From: Kribbella steppae
Lineage (GTDB): Bacteria; Actinomycetota; Actinomycetes; Propionibacteriales; Kribbellaceae
Direction: 5' to 3'
Assembly (NCBI RefSeq): GCF_004342025.1
Contig: NZ_SLWN01000006.1
Span: 186,001 to 250,000 of the forward strand
DNA length: 64,000 nt
Shown here: piece by piece, positions 52,701 to 59,460 of the stretch
Position numbering within the stretch: the first letter of the stretch is position 1
How the letters are laid out: every line of letters starts with the position of its first letter
Translations under genes and position numbers: made by a program
Notes under the pieces: model-generated
The model's database searches: none
What the model was told of the DNA's origin: nothing
What the model saw: the letters and a program-made list of their open reading frames with translations, nothing else

Positions 52701-53809
52701 TGACCCTCGCGGGCGGCCTGCCAGTCGGTCGACAGCTTCCGGTAGACCGCCAGGTCGGCGTTCGTCCGCCGGTTGAGCCGCTCGTGGCTCAGGGCGGAAC
52801 GCAGCCTGCGGAGGATCCCCGTCGACTGGCCGGCCCGTGCCGCCTGCTGTTCCTGGGCCATCAGGCTGAGCTGATGGATCCAAACCTGGCCGTACTGGTG
52901 CGGGGGAAGTCCGGGTTTGATCCGCAGTACGTGCGGGTCGGTCGCCGTACCCGAGTTGAGCTTTCCCTGGGCGGCCAGGCCACGGACAGTCGGCGTGACC
53001 TCGACCCGGAAGTACTGCGGTCTGTCGCCAGAGGACAGCGCGATGGCGGCCAGGCCGGACTGGTTGTCGACGGCCGGGCGGCTGGTGACGGACGAGCCGA
53101 GATCGTCCTCGCCCAGGCGGGTCAGCGCCGCGAGTGCGGCCAGCTCGCTCTGGCGGGCGTCGAGACCGGACTGGCTAGCGGACAGACTGGTTCCGGGGAC
53201 CTCTCGGGTGAGGGTCTGGCGGCGGTGCCTCACACCGACCTGTGCGCGGTGGCGCCCAGTGCGGCTGGTCGTCGGGCCGGACTGGGGGCTCGTGCTGAGC
53301 AGACCAGCGTCCTGGCTGATCCGCTGGGAGGCCGACACGATCTCGGTGGCGACTGGCACCCTCGTCTCGCCCGGTAAGGACCGCAGCCGGGCGGCCGCAT
53401 CCTCGGACTCCTGCGCCGCCAGCCGAAGGGCGAGGCGGAGCATCGCCTGGCCCTCGGTACGGCGCGATTGGTCCAGTCCAGGCGTGTTCAGCAGCCGATC
53501 GAGTGCGTCGGTCGCGCCGGCCTCCGGGGACTCGCCCCGGGCACGGGCGATCTCCGCACCCAGCACGGCGACGGCTTCGGCGAGCATCCGCTCGTCACTG
53601 GCCCGGTCCGCGGCCCGGCGACTGAGCTGCTCTTCCATCGCCCGGACGATGTGGGCGGGCAGCACGTCCTGCCGGCTGGTCAACCAGACCCTGCCGTCAC
53701 GCAGAGGTACGGCCGACGGCGAGACGATCCCCAACGCGATCCCGATCGTCGCGCGGGCGCGCGACACCGAATCCGGGGCGGTGACAACAGGGGTCGTCAG
53801 CCGACCCAC
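46730..53809 (-). CDS. Giant repetitive protein (2,359 residues) with Ser/Thr-Gly hairpin modules; polymorphic-toxin- or surface-like, unassigned
   Basis: A single uninterrupted frame. There is no signal peptide or obvious transmembrane helix. Residues ~1-330 are mixed helical, ~434-546 are helical with coiled-coil character (EQIASLEAAVKDLKDK), and from ~650 the protein is beta-rich. At least five modules share a design: a Ser/Thr-alternating strand, a Gly-rich turn, a second Ser/Thr strand, then a charged strand. They lie near residues 676-698, 1233-1256, 1463-1548 (GGVGAEVGGGSVDADKSALS), 1803-1880 (STSHTTTYSGSAEIK) and 2058-2135 (TVTGGAGGGIVSVSGSV). The alternation recalls pore-forming beta-hairpins. 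The last ~50 residues are disordered. No nuclease or protease motif was recognised. GTG start with AGGGAGGGG upstream. Two small paralogues follow in the operon. Confidence 0.85.
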   Translation of the reverse strand: MGRLTTPVVTAPDSVSRARATIGIALGIVSPSAVPLRDGRVWLTSRQDVLPAHIVRAMEEQLSRRAADRASDERMLAEAVAVLGAEIARARGESPEAGATDALDRLLNTPGLDQSRRTEGQAMLRLALRLAAQESEDAAARLRSLPGETRVPVATEIVSASQRISQDAGLLSTSPQSGPTTSRTGRHRAQVGVRHRRQTLTREVPGTSLSASQSGLDARQSELAALAALTRLGEDDLGSSVTSRPAVDNQSGLAAIALSSGDRPQYFRVEVTPTVRGLAAQGKLNSGTATDPHVLRIKPGLPPHQYGQVWIHQLSLMAQEQQAARAGQSTGILRRLRSALSHERLNRRTNADLAVYRKLSTDWQAAREGHPTGPLGVAELERDIDGLAVAIARRSGTEPERPWANDSTYSPAAAVEGLAAERAIAAANPEPNSPGHLRRQVVEQIASLEAAVKDLKDKSDGKTTTAAAAVDLATSKEDLAAAEDQLQDRGAPERARRLRVEAVGAFGKARRHTEMADAYQQAANDAGQALAGYRTLLSQLDDPNYQPAQIADLAREAAEKTDAYQASLRQALPVDHLETGVPTDQQLNLPVDEINTMLADNRSGRQIANRDPVPVPGAQYRRLFSDGMVFTVGGDPDDDVSKVTQVRLRMKVRDLTEVTGLDYTVAEQMSGTLGEGGQSNSITSNHSSSVSYGVDLQPFMTLAPEGSAVRAASQVVSPRVDVTTGQTLSTTAGATAHGQLGWVDVFKGESVPYSWTGEFEIEVRNSPTAPWSPARTVAAGEQLTWVPSPYTVKAPTETVTLEQLGRGDECTDEFPRHTVTRISGLHSISDDIVTQVQEKKFGRLDRVGYDHISELITQDPYRLLGEAAKPGGLSRTIPVGGESEYELTLEVEPDWSTARLTGACTPEMGQEKVQVDFAGFNASRVSGTSLSGSATLAYPGRPLDPPQPVPGYMPSPTALDDVGSFTADLSPNVSAGRNVSRQGGQNLSTTAITPVVDRDMAPTQGVEVDLKVTATLRKLRDPEAETIVVTDTCQAKLRLTANRLLRAGAPAGKDVVLRDDDNDIRLDQRGRALLLGDAEPPTGPQTLPPWHGTGENQLRGPGKSLPEELEGADEARQQALTNLSKMGLVPPLDADFQPRWDDKLPPDPLRRAGELRRRAGQLANYDRVIQDVTDYRIVAGMNTACQSGLVVPLVDHRAGHAPKTRLFRLSTTQDFDDVTPAGTTPWRFIARLGISSRASQQTSGRSKSVPVSGGLGLSNGPGEGQQGLAGRLGLKLSRSAIGRSFNWSLGRRINRVTLNESTGEVDNLKQGIRITFAEMTDQGDSEPLADVRGSVVLPYDSSLTRAEAPVFEADPKTPHPDAVSQSIPVAVDAGDPADRLFKAVDAIRADTTGFLQLHTALSPESLVSNTEWLSGRYELPLVITPAPGSPAQALADGTLLPQEFKVVLRTKVVSQTFVAINDQNTANINFTMNDAGHSSGTSASGGVGAEVGGGSVDADKSALSGKLGVGRIGGTSQSTSTYQTTGEERLRVNDGVHYELIERHELVADVMQGDQVVQTVPLQDALVQKAMPEFSALELYGRDQFDLPLPIAADVAERYLTGKVDLNPRTAAGFVRRYKQEKAGVSTGLAAEHTDERLNAKVQDRAGLPASTAPTPEERLEDTLVRTQQLVETRRVVGLAEQYDASLASSQLYMLRVEGQDEDVDLIPQIHRQLDEVAPGLVAADPLLAPILEVDLSKDSYQGQLENMLGPRGYTTPIEVPVEGQAQSDVLLVTVKARFEGDATVDGGPGLSKAAAIGLVQKYNYVGRDRSTSHTTTYSGSAEIKHEDGTGGSLSGGAGTDRIRSVTAGSGEQNTRLDRTGDFDLTPVYRTIVFTTEVQRIHNAGTAAMAGVKWRLNQTVPAAQTTAAQPVELRAELTAFVPRSVVSDPPVAQAAEEFHPDHRAADMPVSAPVEAMLPHRKGATRADDLYNRLTGHLAQRRGFGPRGVAQFQTSIGTQLQPTAMQAKFSELISERGLRLEPMAGTGNGRTTFDVQVNARRLGWQLIGKAGPGQTGLVQRDQTQTKTSTVGNQLMPATVTGGAGGGIVSVSGSVGEQVKMQSNDAWGTRFETSAFRNSDIVVVRIPVLYDVTIDEVTDRGRGTPDTKDTTVLEDIAPAEFYVKMQYHEFLEGLRQMETGGDVSLDGGRLQAMPEKLGKPSLRMTEYAPDGSYQPYRPLLAALEKAKAERTTVILAVQDRDGKVKQLYRAFKDGRMQGVYDGGFATAFATLDRNLVLMAEDRVNLEELYNTSEPGGNFSTKVAAALEQKGVPTAMLKGLTHSTSQREPNPVPSHAAKATPGGAAAGRTISPTASGPSLTGP
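47405..51800 (-). repeat. Divergent protein-level repeats in the giant gene
   Basis: Five Ser/Thr-Gly hairpin modules are encoded near 51715-51800, 50041-50118, 49165-49420, 48170-48400 and 47405-47635. They are similar in pattern rather than in DNA, so the duplications are old. Spacing is irregular (about 0.7-1.7 kb). Confidence 0.55.
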
Positions 53810-53825
53810 CCCCTCCCTAACGTGC

Positions 53826-53862
53826 CTCGGTGATCACCAGTTGTCACCGAGACCTCAAGGTC
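53826..53862. promoter_or_regulatory. Nested palindromes upstream of the giant gene
   Basis: CTCGGTG (53826-53832) pairs with CACCGAG (53845-53851). Within it is the perfect palindrome GGTGATCACC (53829-53838), and abutting it GACCT-CA-AGGTC (53851-53862). All lie 17-53 bases upstream of the giant start, in the relatively AT-rich 145-base divergent gap. Candidate operator or 5'-leader structure. Confidence 0.5.
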
Positions 53863-53954
53863 TGGACGTTAGCAAACTTTCGGTTACCAGCCAGCCACTC
53901 AGATCACCCAGCCTGTTAACGATTTACGCCTGCTCCGGCTCCTACGATCGTCAC

Positions 53955-54416
53955 ATGACCGACCGGCTGGGATCGTCCGCGTGGAGTGTCTCCGAGGCGC
54001 GGAGCGTGGTTGCCCAGCTGCGGCACGTGGCCACGACCGGCCCGGAGTACGACGCTGTCGAGTTGTTTCTCGCTCTGTGTGACTACCTCGACCAGCTCCA
54101 CGGTTCCCTCGGATTCGACCGGATCCTGCCCGAAGCGGAGCGGTCCGCGCTGATCCAGGTCGTACGGCGGGTTCGCGGTCGGTCCGCCGTACCGGATGCG
54201 GACGGTGAGCGACTCGTGCAGCCGGTCAACGCGGCCGTCACGCTCGCCCAGGGACGGGTGCTCGCGGCTCAGCTGGAGAGCGCCGACGGATGGCAGCGTG
54301 AGCTTGGTCTGGCCCTGAAGGGGCTCTTTACTTATCTAGACCAGTTGTACGGCGGCCCGGGGGCATTCACCGAGCTGTTGACGTCGGCGGAGCGGGAGCG
54401 GGTAGCGAGCCGATAA
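53955..54416 (+). CDS. Small helical protein built from two related halves, function unknown
   Basis: 153 residues from ATG 53955. The first half (VVAQLRHVATTG, then LFLALCDYLDQLHGS, then LPEAERSALIQ) and the second half (VLAAQLESADG, then LGLALKGLFTYLDQLYGG, then LTSAERERVAS) repeat the same pattern of a Gln-Leu helix, a YLDQL helix and an AER helix, so the protein arose by internal duplication. No signal peptide or membrane helix. It is divergent from the giant gene and 53 bases before the Tad pilus genes. The longer open frame starting at 52917 is antisense to the giant gene and is rejected. Confidence 0.75.
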   Translation: MTDRLGSSAWSVSEARSVVAQLRHVATTGPEYDAVELFLALCDYLDQLHGSLGFDRILPEAERSALIQVVRRVRGRSAVPDADGERLVQPVNAAVTLAQGRVLAAQLESADGWQRELGLALKGLFTYLDQLYGGPGAFTELLTSAERERVASR

Positions 54417-54469
54417 CGGGGCTGGCCTCGTGTGCCGGATGGCACCTCCCTGCCATTACGGTAGGGCGC

Positions 54470-55201
54470 GTGAGTCTCTCGTCCTCCACGCGTACTTCCT
54501 CCCAAGGCACCCGCGGAGCGGGCAGATCGGCAGGCAGTGGTACAAACCGCCTGCCGAGTGGCCGGGAACGCCGACCCGCCTTGGCCGCCCTCGCTGTGAT
54601 CCTGATCCTGCTCGGCGCGGCCGGCTCCGCGCTGATCGCGGTGAACAGCGGCAACCGGTCGGACTATGTCGCGATCGCCAACGACCTGGGGCCCGGCCAC
54701 AAGCTGGACCGCAAGGACCTGTCCCGAGGTGACCTCGCCGGCGCGACCGGCAGCCTGATCCCGTGGTCGGAGGCCGAGAAGTACCTCGGCCAGTACACGA
54801 CGACCAAGCTCTACAAGGACCAGTTCGTCACGCCGGACAACTTCACCGCGGACAAGCCCATTCCGGCCGGTGGTGCGCTGGTCGGCCTGAGCTTGGAAGG
54901 CGGCCGCGCGCCGTCGGACGGGATCAGTGTCGGCGACATCGTCTCGGTGATCCGCGTCCCCGCCGCCAACCAGGACTCCTCGCCGGCCACCCCGCTGGTC
55001 ACGGCGGCCGAGGTCACCGCCAGCTCGGGGGCCATCGCGGACGCGAGGACCAACGCGAACACCACCCTGAACGTGACCGTCCTGGTTCCGACCGAGAAGG
55101 CGACCGCCGTCGCGGCGGCCGCGGCGGCGAAGACTCTGGTCCTGACGAAGCTGAACCCGGCCACCAAGCCCGAGGTCTCCCGCACCGACGGAGACGGTTG
55201 A
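54470..55201 (+). CDS. SAF-domain protein (CpaB/RcpC-like)
   Basis: 243 residues. A Ser/Arg-rich cytosolic tail is followed by one transmembrane helix (~38-58) and a SAF domain (~65-125: VAIANDLGPGHKLDRKDLSRGDL, then QFVTPDNFTADKPIPAGGALVGL). This is the architecture of CpaB/RcpC, the periplasm-side assembly protein of Tad pili, or a flagellar FlgA-like chaperone. GTG 54470. It begins the Tad operon and overlaps the CpaE-like gene (TGATG). Confidence 0.85.
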   Translation: MSLSSSTRTSSQGTRGAGRSAGSGTNRLPSGRERRPALAALAVILILLGAAGSALIAVNSGNRSDYVAIANDLGPGHKLDRKDLSRGDLAGATGSLIPWSEAEKYLGQYTTTKLYKDQFVTPDNFTADKPIPAGGALVGLSLEGGRAPSDGISVGDIVSVIRVPAANQDSSPATPLVTAAEVTASSGAIADARTNANTTLNVTVLVPTEKATAVAAAAAAKTLVLTKLNPATKPEVSRTDGDG

Positions 55202-56007
55202 TGGCTCTGGTGGCACTGGCGAGCGCAAAGGGCTCGCCCGGGGTGACGACTGCCAGTCTCGTCTTCGGCGCGCTCTGGCCGCGGCAGGTGCTGCTGGCCG
55301 AGTGCGACCCGGCCGGGAGCGACGTGGCGATCCGGATGACCGCACCGGGCGGAGCACCGTTGAACTCGGACCGGGGCCTGGTCAGCCTGGCTGCCGCGAG
55401 CCGTAAGGGCCTGAGCGACGAGGTGATCCTCGCGCACAGCCAGCAGCTCGACGGTGGACTCGACGTCATGCTGGGGGTCCGTTCACCCGAGCAGGTCGGC
55501 GGTATGGGCGGTCTGTGGCATCCGCTCGGCATCTCGTTCAACCAGATGCAGAACGGCGACGTACTGGCCGACTGCGGCCGCATCGGCGCCTCGTCCCCCC
55601 AACTGCCCGTCATCCAGTCCGCCCGCCTCGTCGTCCTCGTCTGTACGGCGACCGGCTCGTCGGTCGCCCATCTGCGTGAGCGACTGTCGTCACTGGTGCA
55701 CCACGTCGACGCACAGCTCGGTGTGGTCGTGGTGGCGGACCCGAAGCGGCGTGACGGGGTCAAGCAGGTGTGGTCCGTGCTGGACGCGATGTCCGTGCCG
55801 GTGAGGCACCGGTGGCACCTGGCCTACGACCCGGTCGGTGCGGCGTTCTTCGACGGGCGCGGTCACGGCCGGCTGGACAAGACCCAGCTGATCCGGTCCG
55901 CCACCGACATCACCGCGGAGATGGCCGCGCTCGTGGCGGCACCTCCGCAGCACGAGTTCGACATGGCGGAGGCGGCGTTCCCACCGCAGGGGGAGTGGGG
56001 CGGATGA
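55201..56007 (+). CDS. CpaE/TadZ-like MinD-family protein
   Basis: 268 residues. The P-loop reads ASAKGSPGVTT (residues 7-17): the first, signature lysine of MinD/ParA is kept (Lys10) but the GK lysine is Val15, a form I recognise in actinobacterial CpaE-like proteins. Strand 2 is VLLAECDPAGSDVA and a later switch-like strand is GDVLADCGRIGASS. TadZ/CpaE proteins place the pilus machine at a site in the cell. It overlaps both neighbours by 1 and 4 bases. Confidence 0.85.
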   Translation: MALVALASAKGSPGVTTASLVFGALWPRQVLLAECDPAGSDVAIRMTAPGGAPLNSDRGLVSLAAASRKGLSDEVILAHSQQLDGGLDVMLGVRSPEQVGGMGGLWHPLGISFNQMQNGDVLADCGRIGASSPQLPVIQSARLVVLVCTATGSSVAHLRERLSSLVHHVDAQLGVVVVADPKRRDGVKQVWSVLDAMSVPVRHRWHLAYDPVGAAFFDGRGHGRLDKTQLIRSATDITAEMAALVAAPPQHEFDMAEAAFPPQGEWGG

Positions 56008-57314
56008 CCGCCGATCAGGAACTGGTCCGCAAGCTGCGCGTGCAGGTCGCCGAGCGACTGAACGAACAGCGTCGCCGGGACCAGGTGAACGGCGTACCGC
56101 CGATGAGTGCCGAGGACGAGCGTGAGTACGCCCGCTCGCTGATCGTGCAGGTGCTGGAGGACCATGCCCGCTACGAGCTGGCCGAGGGCCGGACGCCGCC
56201 CACCCCGGACGACGACGCGCAGATCGCCGGCGCGATCCACTCGGCCCTGTTCGGTGTCGGCCGGCTGCAGCCGCTGATCGACGACCCCGAGGTCGAGAAC
56301 ATCGACATCAACGGCTACGACCAGGTCTTCGTCCAGTACGGCGACGGCCGCGAGGAGAACCCGGGTCCGGTCGCCGAGAGCGATGACGAACTGGTCGAGC
56401 TGATCCAGGTACTGGCCGCCCACGCGGGTCTGACCAGCCGTCCGTTCGACTCGGCGAACCCGCAGCTCGACCTCCGGCTGCCGGACGGGTCCCGGTTGTC
56501 CGCCGTCATGGGCGTCACCGCGCGCCCGGCGGTGTCGATCCGGCGGGCGCGCCTGGGCCGGGTGTTCCTCCGCGACCTGGTTGCCAACGGCACCATCTCC
56601 GACGACGTCGGGTCGTTCCTGCGGTCGGCGGTCGCGGCGCGGAAGAACATCATGATCGCGGGCGCGACGAACTCCGGGAAGACGACCCTGCTGCGGGCGC
56701 TGGCGAACGAGATCCCGCGGCATGAGCGGCTGATCACCGTGGAGCGCTCCCTCGAGCTCGGCCTCGGCGAGTTCAAGGACCTGCACCCGAACGTGGTCGC
56801 GTTCGAGGAACGCCTGCCGAACTCCGAGGGCGTCGGCGAGGTCAGCATGGCTGACCTGGTCCGCCGCTCGCTCCGGATGAACCCCAGCCGGGTGATCGTC
56901 GGTGAGGTCCTCGGCGACGAGATCGTCACCATGCTGAACGCGATGAGCCAGGGCAACGACGGCTCGCTGTCGACGATCCACTCGAACAGCTCGATGGAGG
57001 TGTTCAACCGGATCAGCACCTACGCGATCCAGGCGATGGAACGGCTGCCGATGGACGCCACCCAGATGCTGATCGCCGGTGCGCTCGACTTCGTCGTCTT
57101 CGTCCGCAAGCAGAACGACTACCAGCACGGCGGTGGCCTGAGCCGGTACGTCGAGAGCATCCGCGAGGTGACCGGCTGGGACGGCCGGGTGCTGTCCGGC
57201 GAGGTGTTCGCCCCGGGCGTCGACGGCCGGGCGGCCGCACACGCGCCGATCGCCTGTATGGACGAGCTCGAGCACTTCGGGTACCAGCCGCTCGTGCACG
57301 GAACCTGGGCGTGA
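56004..57314 (+). CDS. tadA: Pilus assembly ATPase TadA/CpaF
   Basis: 436 residues. The N-terminal domain (to ~200) contains IDDPEVENIDINGYDQVFV, typical of CpaF. The ATPase domain has Walker A GATNSGKTT (~220), an Asp-box-like ITVERSLELGL, Walker B-like NPSRVIVGEVLGDE, and the His box SLSTIHSNSS. It powers pilin extraction and polymerisation. ATG 56004 overlaps the previous stop; the longer upstream frame is out of register with that gene. Confidence 0.94.
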   Translation: MTADQELVRKLRVQVAERLNEQRRRDQVNGVPPMSAEDEREYARSLIVQVLEDHARYELAEGRTPPTPDDDAQIAGAIHSALFGVGRLQPLIDDPEVENIDINGYDQVFVQYGDGREENPGPVAESDDELVELIQVLAAHAGLTSRPFDSANPQLDLRLPDGSRLSAVMGVTARPAVSIRRARLGRVFLRDLVANGTISDDVGSFLRSAVAARKNIMIAGATNSGKTTLLRALANEIPRHERLITVERSLELGLGEFKDLHPNVVAFEERLPNSEGVGEVSMADLVRRSLRMNPSRVIVGEVLGDEIVTMLNAMSQGNDGSLSTIHSNSSMEVFNRISTYAIQAMERLPMDATQMLIAGALDFVVFVRKQNDYQHGGGLSRYVESIREVTGWDGRVLSGEVFAPGVDGRAAAHAPIACMDELEHFGYQPLVHGTWA

Positions 57315-57326
57315 GGTGAGGCTGCG

Positions 57327-58229
57327 ATGAACGACCGGACCCTGCTCGCACTGCTCTGCGGAGCGGTGGTCGGCGGCGCGCTCCTGCTGCTGGTCGTCGC
57401 CATCCGCGGCACCGCGCCCCGGCAGGAGTCGCCGTCGCTGTTCCGCCGGAGCAACGTCGAAGGCCGGAAGAACCTCGTCCGCCTGGGCACCGGTATCGGC
57501 GTCGGTCTCCTCGTCCTGGTCGTGACGCGTTGGCTCGTCCTCGCTGCCGCCCTCGGCCTGCTGGCCGCGCTCGCCGACCGCTTCTTCGGCGGCACCGGTG
57601 AGGAACGCCGCGCGATCGAACGCCTGGAGGCCCTGGCCACCTGGACCGAGGCGCTGCGCGACACCATCGCCGGCGCGGTCGGTCTGGAGCAGGCGATCCC
57701 GGCCACCGCGGTGAACGCGGCCCCGGCGATCAAGCCCGGCCTGAACCTGCTCGTCGACCGGCTGCGCATCCGCGAACCGTTGCCCTCGGCACTGATGCGG
57801 TTCGCCGACGACCTGAACGACCCGTCCGCCGACCTGATCATCGCGGCCCTGGTGCTGAACGCCCGGCTGCGCGGTCCAGGTCTGCGTGAGGTCCTCAGCG
57901 CGCTCGCCGACTCCGCTCGCGAGGAACTCGACGTACGCCGGAAGGTCGCGGCCGAACGGCGGTCGACCAGGCGGTCGGTCCAGGTGGTCGTAGCGATCAC
58001 GCTGCTGGTGGCGGCGGCGCTGGTCCTGTTCAACCCGACGTACGTCGCGCCGTACACGAGTTTCATCGGGCAGTTCGTGCTGTTCATCGTGATCGCGCTG
58101 TACGCGCTCGGGCTGGTCTGGCTGCGGAAGTTGGCCAAGATCGAGGTCCCGGAGCGGTTCCTGATTCACAGTAACGACAAGCGGGCCAAGCGGGCCGGCG
58201 ACGACCGGATGGAGGTGGTGGGCGGATGA
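57327..58229 (+). CDS. tadB: Type II/IV secretion F-domain membrane protein TadB
   Basis: 300 residues. Two N-terminal helices (~5-25, ~52-80), a cytosolic GspF-type helical domain (~100-215: RLEALATWTEALRDTIAGAVGLEQAI) and two C-terminal helices. It forms the inner-membrane platform with TadC on which TadA acts. It starts 12 bases after tadA and overlaps tadC. Confidence 0.92.
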   Translation: MNDRTLLALLCGAVVGGALLLLVVAIRGTAPRQESPSLFRRSNVEGRKNLVRLGTGIGVGLLVLVVTRWLVLAAALGLLAALADRFFGGTGEERRAIERLEALATWTEALRDTIAGAVGLEQAIPATAVNAAPAIKPGLNLLVDRLRIREPLPSALMRFADDLNDPSADLIIAALVLNARLRGPGLREVLSALADSAREELDVRRKVAAERRSTRRSVQVVVAITLLVAAALVLFNPTYVAPYTSFIGQFVLFIVIALYALGLVWLRKLAKIEVPERFLIHSNDKRAKRAGDDRMEVVGG

Positions 58230-59146
58230 CGTGGGCTTTCATCACCGGTGCTCTGGTCGGCCTCGGCGTGTACCTGCTGGTGCGGATGTTCATCAAGCCG
58301 TCGGCGAACGTGTTGTCCACGATCGCCCGGATCGACGCCGGGCGGACCGGCTACGCCAACGCCGCGACCGCGAGTGCGGCCGGTGAACGGGTGCTCGGCG
58401 GTCTCGACAAGGCGCGGGCATCGCTCGGCCGGCGGCTCGAGTTCGAGGCGAACGCGCGCGGGTGGGCGTTCGGCAGGCTGCGCCGCGATCTCGCGGTGAT
58501 GAACCAGCCGTTCGCCGCGATGCTCGCGACCAAGGTGTTCTTCGCCCTCGGCGCGATGATCTTCATCCCGATCGTGCTGTTCCTGTTCTCGATGCTCGGG
58601 CTCGGCGCACCCGGCGCGACACCGGCGATCGTGACGCTGGCCGCGATGGCGTTCGCGTTCTTCCTGCCCGACCTGGCGTTGCGGCAGGAGGCGGAGGCAC
58701 GGCGGCGCGACTTCCGGCACGTGGTCGGCAGCTTCCTCGACCTGGTCGCGATGAACCTGGCCGGCGGTCGCGGTCTGCCGGAGGCACTGATGACGGCGTC
58801 CACCATCGGCGACCACTGGGCGATGGCCAGGATCCGGCAGGCGCTGGCGAACGCGCGGCTGATCGGCATCACGCCGTGGGACGCGATGGCCCGCCTCGGC
58901 GAGGACCTCGGCGTCGAGGAACTGCGCGACCTGGCTTCGGCGCTGGCACTGGCCGGTGACGAGGGCGCGAAGATCCGTGCGTCGCTGCTCGCCCGGGCGG
59001 CGTCGTTGCGGCGCAAGGAGCTCGCGGACGTGGAGGGCAAGGCGGGGGAGCGGTCCCAGTCGATGCTGGTCGCGCAGCTCGTCATGTGTGCCGCGTTCAT
59101 GTTGTTCCTCGGCTTCCCCGCCGGGATCGCGATCCTGGGGAACTGA
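58226..59146 (+). CDS. tadC: Type II/IV secretion F-domain membrane protein TadC
   Basis: 306 residues. Membrane helices lie near 5-25, 100-125, 130-150 and at the C-terminus (~285-305). The cytosolic GspF-like domain (~155-275) includes FRHVVGSFLDLVAMNLAGGRG and a later AGDEGAKIRASLLARAASLR. It pairs with TadB. ATG 58226 overlaps the tadB stop. Confidence 0.92.
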   Translation: MTWAFITGALVGLGVYLLVRMFIKPSANVLSTIARIDAGRTGYANAATASAAGERVLGGLDKARASLGRRLEFEANARGWAFGRLRRDLAVMNQPFAAMLATKVFFALGAMIFIPIVLFLFSMLGLGAPGATPAIVTLAAMAFAFFLPDLALRQEAEARRRDFRHVVGSFLDLVAMNLAGGRGLPEALMTASTIGDHWAMARIRQALANARLIGITPWDAMARLGEDLGVEELRDLASALALAGDEGAKIRASLLARAASLRRKELADVEGKAGERSQSMLVAQLVMCAAFMLFLGFPAGIAILGN

Positions 59147-59195
59147 AGTGGATAAGGGATCCAGCGGACGATTCTGTCCGTCGTACAGGGCATAC

Positions 59196-59216
59196 TGAGG
59201 CCCGCATCGGGCCTCA
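59196..59216 (+). other. Stem-loop in the 5' leader of the pilin gene
   Basis: TGAGGCCCG (59196-59204), CAT, CGGGCCTCA (59208-59216): perfect 9-bp stem with a 3-base loop, 20 bases before the pilin start. No T-run. It could protect a processed pilin mRNA or attenuate transcription entering from tadC. Confidence 0.6.
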
Positions 59217-59235
59217 TGACTGGGAAGGCATTCGG

Positions 59236-59454
59236 ATGAACTCGGAACTGCAGTTCTGGCGCGCGATGGCCGGCTACGCGGTGGCGCGGGCCCACACCCA
59301 ACGGGCCCGGGCTCGGCAGGGACGGACCCAGCTCGGCGCTTCCGCGCTGGAATGGGCCATCATCTCGGCCATCCTGGTCGCCGCCGCACTGGCGATCGGC
59401 CTGGTGGTCCGCCGCGTCATCGACAAGCGCACCGGCGAGATCGAGAACGGCTGA
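59236..59454 (+). CDS. Flp/TadE-type prepilin (probable major Tad pilin)
   Basis: 72 residues from ATG 59236. A basic leader (~1-33) ends at Gly34, followed by ASALEWAIISAILVAAALAIG: Glu39 is at the +5 position after the predicted prepilin-peptidase cut, the class III prepilin pattern. The mature part would be only ~38 residues, typical of Flp pilins. Position right after tadC and behind its own stem-loop fits the high-abundance pilin. No prepilin peptidase is encoded in the window. Confidence 0.82.
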   Translation: MNSELQFWRAMAGYAVARAHTQRARARQGRTQLGASALEWAIISAILVAAALAIGLVVRRVIDKRTGEIENG

Positions 59455-59460
59455 TCCCTG

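Noticed and set aside
55863..58169. 768-codon minus-strand frame across the Tad genes
   Set aside because: Antisense to cpaE-like, tadA and tadB, which have clear motifs.
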